From assembly GCA_027886175.1 (NCBI GenBank), contig JAJNNQ010000024.1, positions 1,162,001 through 1,226,000 on the forward strand: a stretch of 64,000 bases of DNA, given 5' to 3'. The notes beneath the pieces were generated by a model. That model had not been told where the DNA came from. It was given only the letters and a program-made list of their open reading frames with translations, and ran no database searches. Source of the DNA: Phylloscopus collybita. Taxonomy: Eukaryota; Chordata; Aves; Passeriformes; Phylloscopidae. The position numbers and the translations under genes are program-made. This document shows positions 11,601 through 23,300 of the stretch, piece by piece (the stretch's first letter is position 1; every line of letters begins with the position of its first letter).

Positions 11601-12743
11601 TGCTCTTTCCCCTCCTCTGTTCCCCTGCAGCAATGTTGTAAAAACCCTCACATTTGTGGTGCTGACCAGAGAAACTGTGACACAGACCCAGGCTCACCAC
11701 AGAACCATCCTGCCTTGCTACTGCCCTCACCTGTGCAAGGATTTGGTCACCTTCCCTGCAAACACAGGGACAATCCTTGCCTTCCCACTCCAGCTCTGAC
11801 TGAGGAAGCATCAGTGGAGCTCTCTCCTGGCCATGTCCTGCCAAAGTGCAGCACTTCAGGCAGTGGGGCATGATCCTGAATCCCTGCACCTTCCCACAAG
11901 GCACCAAACCACTCCCAGGACAGCGTCAGAGGATGTGCAGACTCTTGTTTTATGTGGCTTTGTGCTGTAATGCTTGTAAATGTACCCAGTACACGCAATG
12001 AGTGGGGATTTTCAATCCAAACCATTATTTATGGGCTTTGAAGCTTTCCCTTCTCCGGTTTCTGCCTACTGGGACAGCGCTGCATTTCTGGTTTTGTTTG
12101 AAATTTCATCTGAAAACATATATTTCCATGGAGCATGGTGGTGTGGAGCCAGCTCCAGGGTTCCCAGCCCTGAGAATGCATTTAGCCACTGGGAATGCAT
12201 TTTGGAGGGGTCAGTGAGAGGCTCAGATGGTGGAATGGGGCCAGCTGAGCTCCAGAAAGCTGTAGGGTGGGGATGCTCCCACAGTTCTCCTTGCTGCTGA
12301 TCTGCCCACCCCCTGCACCCAGCACTGGCACCCACTGCTTCCCTCTCCTCTTCCCAGCAGGAAAAGGGAAGGAAACCTCCCTCTCTTCCCCCTGCAAGGA
12401 GGTCAGTGTGGGGAAAGCAGGGCATTGCTCAGCTCTGGCTTAAGGTAGGGAGTGTGAGCAAAGCAGTGATGGCAGGGAGGAGTGGTGTGGAAGGAGCACG
12501 TGGCTCATCAGCACTCCCTGCCACCCAAAAATCCCACCAGCCATGCACGGAGACTCCAACAGCAGCGGCTGGAGCTGGATGCTGCTCCCAGCCAAGCCAG
12601 GGGAGGGGAGTGGAGACAAAGAACCAAGTTAAATGGTCAGAAGTGTGCTGCAGAATCAGATTCGCATTTTTAAGGAGTCAAAGAGGAGCTTAAATAAGCA
12701 GGGAGAGGTGTGTTCGCTAGCCCTCCGGTGGGAGCAGGAGCTC
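8663..12743. other. Intergenic, no gene seen
   Basis: This is non-coding sequence between a CR1 fragment and the GGGAT microsatellite. It includes a direct repeat of gtgatttgtaaat near 8806-8829 and an AT/AC dinucleotide run at 9938-9962. Confidence 0.5.
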
Positions 12744-12806
12744 GGGATGGGATGGGATGGGATGGGATGGGATGGGATGGGATGGGATGGGATGGGATGG
12801 GATGGG
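12744..12806 (+). repeat. GGGAT pentanucleotide microsatellite
   Basis: About 12.6 perfect GGGAT units, roughly 400 bp upstream of the CpG island. It is likely length-polymorphic. Confidence 0.95.
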
Positions 12807-13662
12807 AGCTCTAGGTCGGCTGGGGCCAGGTACAGCTGCCCCTCAACAGGGGGTTTTGCTGACACAGCTCACATCTGTCAGGGTGTGTCCGTGGTTCCTT
12901 TCAGATTCCCAAGTATTCCCTAACGCAAGCGTGCAGCAAAACTTTAAAATGTGGATTATGCTTAAAGACAAACAGGGGCTCTTCCTGACTTTCTTAATGC
13001 ATTAATACATTTCATTCATACAATTAAAGACGGGTCGGAGGTTAAAATCCTTATGAGGCATTTCAGTGAATAAACTGCTCCATCAGATCTCCTTCAGCAC
13101 GAGTGACCGACAGAGACAAAGAGGAGGACAGAGGAGGGCAGAGCATCACTGCCCATCAGAAACTCGGAGCGGGCTGGCTTTGCCGGCTCTGTCTCCTCTC
13201 CCACCGCTGCTCCGCTCCGCTCCCGTGTCCCGGCTGGCTGGGAGCGGGCTGCGCGGTGACAATGGCAGCGTTCTCATTCCTTCTCCGTCCCCACCAGGCG
13301 GGGAAGGTCGGCCGGGAAGGGACAGTCCCGTGGGCCCGGCCTGCAGCCGATGGGCGCTCGGGTGGGCGGGGGAGCCCTGGGGGGATGCGGGCAGCGGGAT
13401 GCGGGCAGCTCGGCCGGGAGGGATAAGATGGAGAAGCGGCGGAGGAAGAAGCGGGCAGGGAGCGGAACGGAGCGCCGGTGACCGTCGCGCCTTTCCGACA
13501 CGGCGGCGGGAAGGACACGGCCGCGCTGGCGAAGGGAGGTGGGGAAAAGCCACACAAAAGCCGCTCCCGGGCAGCAGCGAAGCAAAGCCACATGCAGAGC
13601 CAGCGGCGGCCGTGCCCGGGAGCGCCGCGTTAATTCCCGGGAGAGGGACGCGCTGGGATGCC

Positions 13663-13688
13663 GGGGGGCTGGGGGGGTGGGGGGGGGA
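13663..13688 (+). repeat. G-run cluster with G-quadruplex potential
   Basis: Runs of six, seven and eight or more G are separated only by CT and T, about 400 bp upstream of the HUNK ATG on the sense strand. The pattern fits a G-quadruplex motif. A C10 run follows at 13707-13716. Confidence 0.6.
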
Positions 13689-13799
13689 CACAGCCGGGTG
13701 TGCGACCCCCCCCCCAGGCCGCCGGCTCTGGATGGCAGCTGCTCCCGCCGCGTGCGAGCGGATTGAATTACCGCAAATTCAAACCCAGCCAGCCCGCTC

Positions 13800-13842
13800 C
13801 CCCCTCCCTCCCTCCCTCCGCCCGTCCCTCCGCCCCCTGCCC
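13800..13842 (+). repeat. Polypyrimidine tract (CCCT/CCTC repeats)
   Basis: This is a nearly pure C/T stretch built on CCCTCC repeats, 250-290 bp before the HUNK ATG. Such tracts can form non-B DNA and are common in GC-rich promoters. Confidence 0.5.
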
Positions 13843-13944
13843 CGCCGCCGGCGTGAGGCTGGAGCGGGGAGGAGGCACGGAGGGGGAGGCGCCGGCTCCT
13901 CGGAGGGGCGGCAGCCCGGGGCACCTCGGCTCGCCCCAGTGCCG

Positions 13945-13970
13945 GCCCCCGCCCGCCCCGCTCCGCCCCG
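13945..13970 (+). promoter_or_regulatory. Cluster of GC boxes (Sp/KLF-type sites) upstream of HUNK
   Basis: Several CCGCCC-type cores lie in succession about 120-140 bp before the ATG. This is the densest such cluster near the start codon and a reasonable core-promoter or 5' UTR element. Assignment to Sp1-type factors is by motif only. Confidence 0.45.
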
Positions 13971-14086
13971 CGGCCCCTCCGCCGCAGCGCTGCCCGCAGC
14001 AACTTCGCTGAGCGCTCGGGGGGCAGCGGCCGGAGCAGGGCAGCGCCGAGCCGGGCAGGGCAGGGCAGAGGCAGGCAGAGGCGGGC

Positions 14087-14335
14087 ATGCCGGCGGCGGC
14101 GGGCGATGGGCTCCTGGGCGAGCCGGCGGCCGTGGCGGCGGGCGGGGAGGCGCGGCGGGCGGCGGCGGACGGCGGCTCCTTCCTGGCCGCCTGGCTCAGC
14201 GCCGCCGCGCCCCGGGAGCGCCTCCGCGACTTCCAGCACACCAAGAGGGTCGGCAACTACCTGATCGGCAGGAAGCTGGGAGAGGGCTCCTTCGCCAAGG
14301 TCCGCGAGGGGCTGCATGTGCTCACCGGAGAGAAG
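14087..14335 (+). CDS. HUNK: HUNK exon 1 (residues 1-83)
   Basis: The exon encodes an Ala/Gly-rich N-terminal extension, then the conserved RERLRDFQ block (43-50), VGNYLIG (55-61) and the glycine loop (65-69). The ATG at 14087 is supported by an in-frame TGA at 14009-14011 with no ATG between, G at position -3, and agreement with the [15 protein letters not shown] start of mammalian HUNK. It ends in phase 0 at Lys83, with donor gtaccg at 14336. Reading through the donor stays open only to 14401. The exon lies inside a CpG island. Confidence 0.95.
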
Positions 14336-17300
14336 GTACCGCGCCCGCCGGGAGACCCCCGCGGGCAAAACTGGGGGGGAAAGCGGGGGGCTGGCTGGTG
14401 AGCGGGATGGGCTGATCCCTGCCGGCCGGGAGGATGAGCCCCCCGGGAGGCTGGGGGAGTACTCCGGGAGGATGGAGGAGCTCCTCCGGCAGGATGGAGG
14501 AGTGCTCCGGGAGGATGGAGGAGCTCCTCCGGCAGGATGGAGGAGTCCCCCGGGAGGATGGAGGAGCCCCCCAAAGGATGGAGGAGCCCCCCAGGAGGAT
14601 GGAGGAGCCCCCCGAAGGATGGAGGAGCTCCTCCGGCAGGATGGAGGAGCTCCCCAGAGGATGGAGGAGCCCCCCGGGAGGATGGAGGAGCCCCCCGAAG
14701 GATGGAGGAGCTCCTCCGGCAGGATGGAGGAGTCCCCCGGGAGGATGGAGGAGCCCCCCAAAGGATGGAGGAGCCCCCCAGGAGGATGGAGGAGCCCCCC
14801 GAAGGATGGAGGAGCTCCTCCGGCAGGATGGAGGAGCTCCCCAGAGGATGGAGGAGCCCCCCGGGAGGATGGAGGAGCCCCCCGAAGGATGGAGGAGCCC
14901 CCTCGGCGCCGTCCCCAACTTCCCGCGGCTCCGCCGGGCGCTCCCCCCGCGCCCGCCGGGCTTTCCGCGGCTGCAGTCTCGCCTTCCTTCCTCTTGCACT
15001 ACTTCAGCTGCCTTGACCTGTCTTTTTTTTACTTCTACCCCTTTAATTTTAAATTTTCTTTTCGTCTTCCCCCCGCTTGTGTGGTCACTTTTCCTGGCGA
15101 GACAAGTGGGGTTTTTGGTGAGACTTGTGTTGCCGGGGAGCCGTCGCTGCGTGCAGTCCGGTCGCGACATATCACACGTGGGTACACACAGGGACCTGTC
15201 GCGCACCTGGCGATGGGAGATGCTGCGGGAGGGGACACAGTCCGGCCGGCTCAAGTTGTCGGTACAACGCACGGCAAAGAGATATTTGCTGGTGGAGATG
15301 CTCCCGGGATGGTTCTTGCCCGGGGTGCTGGTTGGTAAAGTCCGTGCGGGCTCTGTGCTTTTTGATTTTTGTCCAGAGCCCTCTTAGCCATCAGTGAGGA
15401 GCGGTCGCAGCGTTATCAGGAGCAGCAGGGGCTCGGCTGGGCAGTAAATCTTGCAAGGGCGAGCCCCCGACGAAGAGTTGCGCTGCTCTTGTTCATCCAC
15501 ACAACTTCTAAGTGCTGTGACGAGTGGCTGAGGGAGCTGGGGCTGTTCATCCTGGAGCAAAGGAGGCTCAGGGGGGACCTTGTGGCTCTGCACAACTCCC
15601 TGCCAGGAGGGGACAGCCAGGGGGATCAGACTCTGCTCCCAGGAACAGGGACAGGAGGAGAGGGAACGGCCTCAGGCTGGCCCAGGGGAGGTTTGCATTG
15701 CATGGCACGAGAATTTCCCCATGGAAAGGGTTGTTAGGCATGGTCAGGGGCTGCCCAGGGAGCTTTGGAGTGCCCATCCCTGGAGGTGTCCAAGGAAGGA
15801 GTGAAGGTGACACTCAGCGCTCTGGGCTGGGGACAAGGTGGGCACCGGGCACAGCTGGGACTCGGTGATCCCTGAGCTCCTTCCCAGCCTCAATGACTCT
15901 GGGATTCTGTGAGCTGTCGGACTGGTGCCTCTCCTGAGTCAGGCCCGTGACAGAGGGTCCCCTCCCCGCTGCAGGATGCTGGGTTGTCGCTGAAGGCTCC
16001 CCGGAGCAGCGGGGCTGTGTGCGGTGTAATTCCCTCCGGCTCCAGCAGCACTGCAAAACGTGCCGCTGGTGATGATTGCATTCTTGCACTCTCGGCTAGT
16101 TATTCCTTCATTCCAGTCAATTTGTCACGGAGCGAAATTTAATACCGGGCTCTGAGAATCTCATCATGTGAAAAGTGACAAGGTTGGTGAATATTATCGT
16201 ATAGGAATGCAAAAAGAAATAAATAAATGTTGCTCTCCTCTGTTACCAAGCGTGTGCTTCTCCTTGGTAACAGAAACATCCAATGATCCTGCAGTTGATA
16301 AAAGGCACATGCACACACACGTCCTCCCCACCTCCACATTTTGGGTTTGCTACATTTATCTCAGTCTGCTAAGAGGGGAAAAAAAAATAAAAAAGACCCA
16401 CCACACACCCCTCTGTCTCAGCTCCCAGGTCTGCTGCTTGATTCGGGTTTTTTTCTCCCTCAGTGCCTTGAATAACACACCCTGTGACAAAATGACAAGC
16501 AGAAACTGAGCAAGTCACTCTTCCTTCCTGCGTGTCCATCTCTGAGGGCGGGCAGGGTGATCTCTGAGCTCTGGCTGTGCTGTGGCACTCGCTGGCAGTG
16601 GCTGAAGGATCGGTCCCATACTTTCCAACTGGTTAATCCAATGCCCGCCTTCCCAGAAATCCACCTCTTTAATCCCAGCTCTTTGCGGATAAGCAGTTAC
16701 TGGGTGGGAGATAAAGAGTCATTAATGATAAGAGTTATTATTATTTGCTTCGGGTGAGGTCCTCTCTGAGCGAGGTTCCTCCCTCTCCTCCGAGGGGGGA
16801 ACGCTTTCCATCCCCTTGTGAGGATTTCACCCCGGGTGGGAGCTGACAGAGTTCCTGTGCCGGGCTCCGGCGTGGCCCCCAGGCAGAGGCAGCTGAAACG
16901 TGCCCAAGCTGGCTCTGCCTGGTGGCTCTGCCCACCTGGAGCCCACCCCAGGCAGCTGGGATGGCAGGGATGGCAGGGAGGGAAGGGAAACATCTGCTGG
17001 CCCGAGCTCCTTCCTTGCTGTGCCCGCGGGGAGGCTGAGGCTGGCAGGGCTGGTGGGGATGGCATCGGGAGCAGAAGTGCCTGCTGGCCGGAGAGCAGGG
17101 ATGCTCTGTTGGCAGCTGGTCATGGGAGGAGGCTCTGTGGGGACAGAGCACTGCACTTGGCTGTGGAGATCAACCATTCCTTGAGCACTTCCACCAGAGC
17201 AACCTCCCACCATCTGCTGCCAGCAGAGCGTCCCTGCTCTCCAGCTACCAGGCACTTCTCTTCCTGATCCCGTTCCCACCTTGCTCCTCCCAAGGCCAGA

Positions 17301-20300
17301 AGGGAAGGTTGCTCCATGAGGGCCTGACGCTGTCCCCAATTCCATGGCCCCAGGCAGATTTTTGTCGGTAAAGCTGCTGTGGAGCCGAGGGCCTTGCCTC
17401 AATTCAGTAAGATTGCCCTGAGAGTGTAAAGCAGAGTCTTCCTGGTGCTGTTCTGGCAGAGCCCGGGCCCTTACGGTCACTGAAATGTCAGACTTCGCTG
17501 CGGGGGCCCAAACAGGTTTTGATTTGCAGCAGACTTTAGCAACTCCAGAGGAGTTAATGTGTGTTATTGCCTGGGAAAACGGTGCCTTTGGGAATGAAAC
17601 CCGTGGATTAATGAGCCCCCAGGCAGGCTGGGATCCATGGCCCTGACACAAGGCATTGTACGCACTCGAGGCGATGCCAGGCGGGTGCCAAAAACCTGCC
17701 GTGACCTCACCCTGACACGACTGGAAGCTGCAGGGGTCTTCGGGAGGGTGGGATGGCACAGCCTGGGGGCCAGCCCTGGCTCCTCCAGCGGGGCAGCTGA
17801 GGGATGGCGCACCCGGCGTGCCCTGTGTGGGACGGGGCTCGGCAGCTCCTGCGGGAGGCTGAGCTGAGGTGAGACATTTAAACCTTCCCTACCTGGCTTT
17901 GCATCCTCGGCCTTCAGTCCCTCACGGTGCTGCTGGTGGTTGGTGCTGCCCTGGTGCCAGGCACGGGATGGTTTTCTGGGCTTGAGAAGGCCTCGGTGGG
18001 GCCTGGAGCAATGAGGGGCCTTCCAGCTGAGCGCAGGAGAACGTTGGACGGATTACTCCTCCCGTGGCTTTCGAATGGAGTATCGCAGCCCGTAACCGGA
18101 CATTTTGGGGTAAGGGGCTGATTTGCCAGCCCGACTCAGGCAGTCTTTGTTGCTAATCCTAAGGAAGCACAGCTCCTCCATGAAGAGCAAGCCAAGGTAG
18201 CTTTGAGTGGTGGCTCTGAAGCCCTGCTGTGTGAGCTGTGTTTGGGTGACTTTGGGAGCCAAATCCACATACTCTTGGATCGATCCAAGTCAGTCACTGG
18301 GATCAGGCAAAGGAGATATCTTTTCTTTATAAAGAGAGATGTTTTTATAAGAGGAAGAATGATCTTATAAAAGTACACTCCTTTTTTGCATTCTTAGGGA
18401 GTTGAGAGTGCATTGCCATCGCTGTGGTGGGGTGATTTAAGGCTCTGTTATCACACTCTGTGTTATCTCTTCTGTTATCTGCTGCAGACCCCAGTGCAAT
18501 GTCCCAATAACTCTGTACAGCAGTGTGGAGTGACAACACATTGACAATGTATTGAGCCAAAGTTCCTGTAAACAAACCTGAGCCAAGATTATATTTAACT
18601 GCTTTTCAGTGTAATCTTTGGCACTACAAAAAAAAAAAAGAAAAAAAAAAGCCACTGAGGCAAATTGACTCATTTGATTTCTCATCCACGGAAAACTTTG
18701 TTTATAATTTTCTTCAGTGCTATTGTTGAGCTAGAACAAGGTACATTTTTAGTTACATTTAGTCAAGAGGCATTCTGCAACAGTGGGAAGCAGTGGCTAA
18801 AAATACAATTTACCAGTTTCTCTATGGAGGCAAAGCAATTAATACTATAAGTGGCCTTTATACAGGAGACTTCACGTTCAGAATGCATTTCTTTATTAAA
18901 GAGGCAGAGAAAAAATAAAAAGGAAAGGCATATTTGAGCCTCCACTCCTGGAGGTGCAGGGGTGGGTGGGCAGAGCAGCCTCCCTGCAGAGACCTGGAAA
19001 TGCTCTTTGTGTCAGAGTTAATTTTGCCGTGAGTAAATTCGCCCTTTCCCTGCCTGTTTCACCACAGGTTTCAGGGAATGGAGGCCTGGTGGCTTTTGGG
19101 GGGGTTGGCAGGTGAGGATCTCGCCCCGTTGGTGCCTTGGGGGGCTGTTCCCCCCCTGGTGACATCACTGCTCCTCACTGGGAAATTTGGCTCTCAGGGG
19201 GGACTGTCAGCCTCCTCTGTATCTCACAATCCAGAGTTTCCCAAGCAGTAGCTCTGGCTTAAAACCTGGGAAATTGGGTACATACCCATGTACAGTTCTA
19301 GGGTCTTTACCTTTGTCTTTACCCTCTCTGAGTTTTGGGGGCCTTGAGGGTGTTTATGGTGTCACTTTCAAACCATCCTGCCAACCAAATGGGTCAGCAA
19401 ATTGCCTCGCCACGGACAAAAGTTGAGTTTCTGCAGGTCTTTCAGTTCAACCTTTTCCTTTTTCCTCCCTCCCAGGTATTGTGAGGTTGCAGGTAAAACT
19501 GTGAGACCTTCATTGTTTTCAGGGAATCAGAGGGTAAAGCTGCAGGATTTTAATTTGAAATTTGATCTGTTTGTTCTTGGGTTTGTTTTTTTTTCTTTTC
19601 TTCCTCCAGTGATACTTGTATATCTGGATTGTTTCCTGGATGCATTTGTTCTCTCACTTACGTTTAGTTAGTAATTTTATCTTTACCTGTTTCTCAGCAT
19701 ATTTTCAAATTTTATCTCTATCCAAAGAAGTTTTTTTTCAAAGCTTCTTTTGAAAAGCACTGACTGTGAATCCACAGGGTGGCTTTTTTTTCCCAGGATG
19801 CTGTTCCCCTTTATTAAACAGCTGCCAACTGTTGCACCTGGATGATGTGCCACTCTAAATTACATGCACTGAGGAAACAAAACCGGGGTGTTTCTGCAGC
19901 CTGCATTTTGACATTTCCTTGCTTCTAGGTGTTGGCTTTCGCAGCTTTGCTTTTCACAGGGGTTTGTGTCTGTGTGTGCAGACCCAGAACTGGTGCTGAA
20001 GCCTCTCCAAGCACACTCCTGTTAAAGTGCAGCCCTCCAGGAGAGGCTTTGGAGAGCAGTGTGGTGGCTGCAGTGGCAGCACTGAGGACTTGGCTGGGAG
20101 CAGGACCAGGCTGCTGTGCCAGTGTGGTGTCCCCTCAGAGGTGTTATGGAGCTTGCCAGCGTTTGAGCAGAAGGCAGAGTGGAGCCAGACTGCTGATGTG
20201 CTCCCAGCTGCTCAGTCTGTTTCACCTGGATGATAACCAGGTTAAAATTGGACATAAAGCCATGCTCTTCCCTCTCTCCTTGCCTGTGTTGCACAGTGGG

Positions 20301-23300
20301 TGTGAGCAGGAACGAGCTCAGATAGGCCAGGAGCCTGCTCATTAATGCCCAGTCTGACTTCCAGAAAGATTGACTTAATGTTTTCCAGCTCTAGCTTGCG
20401 ACTTGTTCTGCAATGAGCTGAATTGATGCACATGTGGCAGTTCCTTATCCTCTTGAGATAATCTGCTTTCAAGTTTGCATTCAGCACTTCTAAGGATGCC
20501 TCATGTCAGCAATGTGCTGCTTTTCCTACAGACTGTTCTCCTTTCAGTGGCAGATGCAGGATGGAGGGGAGCCGAGCGTGGTGGGTTGAATTGACACCAG
20601 GTGATGCTCACATCTGGATCCCAGTATTTGTGCCTGCAAAGTTTTGTGGTTTTAACTTGTTTCATGATGTGTAGAGCTGTATGCCCATTTCCAAAGGCAT
20701 AAAGTGTTACCTGTAAGTGCCTTGGCAGTTAGAGCACGTCTTGCTTCCTGCATTGTGCAGCGTCTCCTGTGACATCAGTGACCTGCAGGATGCTGCTGCA
20801 GCTTCCTGCATTTCAGCAGATGCAGCATCTTTGCCCCTCTGCCCTCAGGAGCTGGGAGAAGGGAGGTTATTAATGAGCAGCACTCGCTCTTCACAAGGCT
20901 GTGACCCTGGCAGGCAAGCAGAGGTGGCTGAGTTGTGACAGTCTGCCTGAACCCCGAGCTGTGGTGCTGTCTGCACAGCAGCACAGGAATGAGCTGAGGG
21001 GTTACAGCTGACTGTGCTCTTCTTCAAGGTTCTGGAGAGGCATCAAAGCTGTCCAGAGCCAATAACTGGGGAGATGTCAGCCAGGAGATGAATTAGGGGG
21101 ATTGCAGAGTTGGTGCTCACCTGGCAGTGTGGGATTCCAGAGCAGAGTGGCTGGGCTCGGGCCATGCTGGTGCTGGTCTGCCTGCCCCACTTTGGCTCCC
21201 TCAGTTCCAGAGTGGCTGAGCTGTTGTTTTCAGATGAACTGAGCAGTGGAAAACCCAAACCTCCCCCTTGCATGGCTCAGTGAGAGAGCTCATGCTGTGT
21301 TTCCCTGAGGGGATGTCTGGTGGCTGATCTCCTGCAGGGGATGAGCTCAGGGTTGAGAGTGGTTTTGGTGGGCTGGAGGTTGTGCTGATGAAGAGAACGG
21401 GGCTGGATTTTCTGCAGCAGCAGAGAAGCTGCTCTGGGGCCCACCTAGGACAGAGGCAGCCCTTGGTGAGCTGGCTCAGTGAAACCCTGCCACACCTGAG
21501 TGCTGATCTGTGCTCTGGCAGTGCTGGCAGAGAGCAGGGTCAAACCTCATCCTCGTGGGAAGGGGCTGGAAGGAGTCACCAGGGTCCCCCAGGGAAACCA
21601 CCTGCGAAAAATTAACACAAGCTGCTGCTGCACTGACCAAAGTCTCCTTTTCTGTCAGTGTTTGCTCTGCCCTGGCCCTGAGCTCTGGGTTCAGCACCTT
21701 TGGTGCTACAGCCATGGTGCTTCTCATTTGCCATGTGAGATCAGAGGCACGGTGAGGAAAACCATTGCAACAAAGAGAACTAAAAAAAGCCAAGTTATAT
21801 AAAATAAAGTTCCTTTGCTCTCTGTCTGTTGTGGAAGATTGTCATGGAAACATTTTTTTCAGAGAATAAATTCGTTTTCTGTGAATAATGTCCACAGAGC
21901 TGCGGGAGAGAGAGTATTATTTATATATAAAACCTTTATTGGAGACACCTTTTTCCTGGCTCCTGACAGTTGTAAATGTTTTACCTGCCGTGTTTTAAAT
22001 CACTACAAAGGAGGGTATCACCTGGGCCTCAAAAGCCGTGGCTCATGGGGATGGTGTTGTTGGTTTTTCTCTTCCCCAAAGCCAGAGGAGCTGTGTTGGT
22101 ATTAAAGCAGGAGCACTCAGCCTTCCCCAGCTGCAGTTCTGCAGGAGATGGCTAAAACGTGAACCAGGGGCTGTTCAGTGGGAAACGTGTCCCACAGGCA
22201 GGAGGATGGGAAGCTGCCTTGGCTGCCGGGTTTCTCTGGCAGGGATGGCTGCTGGAGGAGTGGCATTGGTGTCACTCTTCTTCTTCTGCTTCCCCACTGG
22301 TGACCTGAGTCCTTCATCCATCTCCCTGCCACCGGGGAGGCTCCCAGCCTTGCTCGGGAGGGCGAGCCGTGCCTTACTGCCCCCGAGGAAAGCCTTCCCT
22401 GATAGCTGCTCCTACCTGGAGCTCAGAGTTTCCCTCCAGTGCTTTGGCATGCCAGTCTTACCTTAGGGACACAGGTCAAGAAGCCCTTTGCTGGGGAACA
22501 GGGAGACTTTGGAGAGCAGTGCTTGATGGACAGTTTGCCTTTTGTCGATGGCGAGGCGAGCCCATCTGTCCCAGGCACTGGAGACAAGCTCGTTCCTGGC
22601 AGGAAATGTCTCCGGCCTGGAGGCTGGTTTTGACAAGCTCTGCAAAGGATTTCTTTGGGAACCTCTTAGTGCATCCTCGTGTATGTCTGTGCCTGGCTCT
22701 CTGCCACCACTGCTTTCATCAGTCTCTGCATAATCTCTCTTGACTTGGGTGGATGTCCTTAGAGGCCAGGGAGGTAGGAATGTGCTGCCCTCCCTCACGG
22801 CTGCAGTTAGGGCTGCCCCATTAATTAGCTGGCCAAGAGAGCACTGGAAGGCGGCTGGGATTGATTTCTTTCTGCCAAAGGCAAGACAGATCCCCACCAT
22901 GAGCTACTCAAGATAAGCCATAACCCAAGTCCCTTCCCATGGATGAGGCTGTTCTGTGCTCCTGCTCCCCAGGCGGTCTCTGGCCCTGTGGCATCTGTGC
23001 CTGGTACAAATGCTGCAGCTTTGGACATGCACAACCAAGGAAAAATGTGTTTTAGGGGGGGTTCTTTTCAGAGTGGCTGGCATTGTAGGGGCATTGTGTC
23101 ACCCCACCTGCCTCCAAACCACCTCCTGCTGGTCCCGGAGCTGTAGAAGTCTGGCTGTCCCAGGGATGCTGAGGGGTCAGGATATGTCTGCCTGTCCCTG
23201 TTTGAACAGGGAGTGACGCAGAAGATGAGAGGCAAAGGGCAGCTGCCTCTATGGAAACAGCAGAGCAGAGGTCCAGGGAAGGATAATCACAGTTGCCTGT

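Larger units (their letters stand above)
13140..15340 (+). promoter_or_regulatory. CpG island spanning the HUNK promoter, exon 1 and early intron 1
   Basis: CpG dinucleotides and GC content rise sharply from about 13140 and remain high through exon 1 to about 15340; flanking DNA is AT-richer and CpG-poor. I see no convincing TATA box near the start codon. The island holds GC boxes, C-rich and G-rich runs, and a VNTR in its downstream half. This is the expected architecture of a TATA-less vertebrate promoter. The transcription start itself cannot be placed from sequence alone. Confidence 0.8.

Noticed and set aside
13274..15338. Overlapping ORFs of 316-495 codons on both strands around HUNK exon 1
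   Set aside because: They arise from CpG-island composition and the stop-free VNTR; only the 14087 frame matches a known protein, and it splices out at 14335.
16827..17759. A 310-codon minus-strand ORF in intron 1
   Set aside because: It lies in GC-rich sequence, covers the inverted repeat, and shows no recognisable domain; its length fits base composition.
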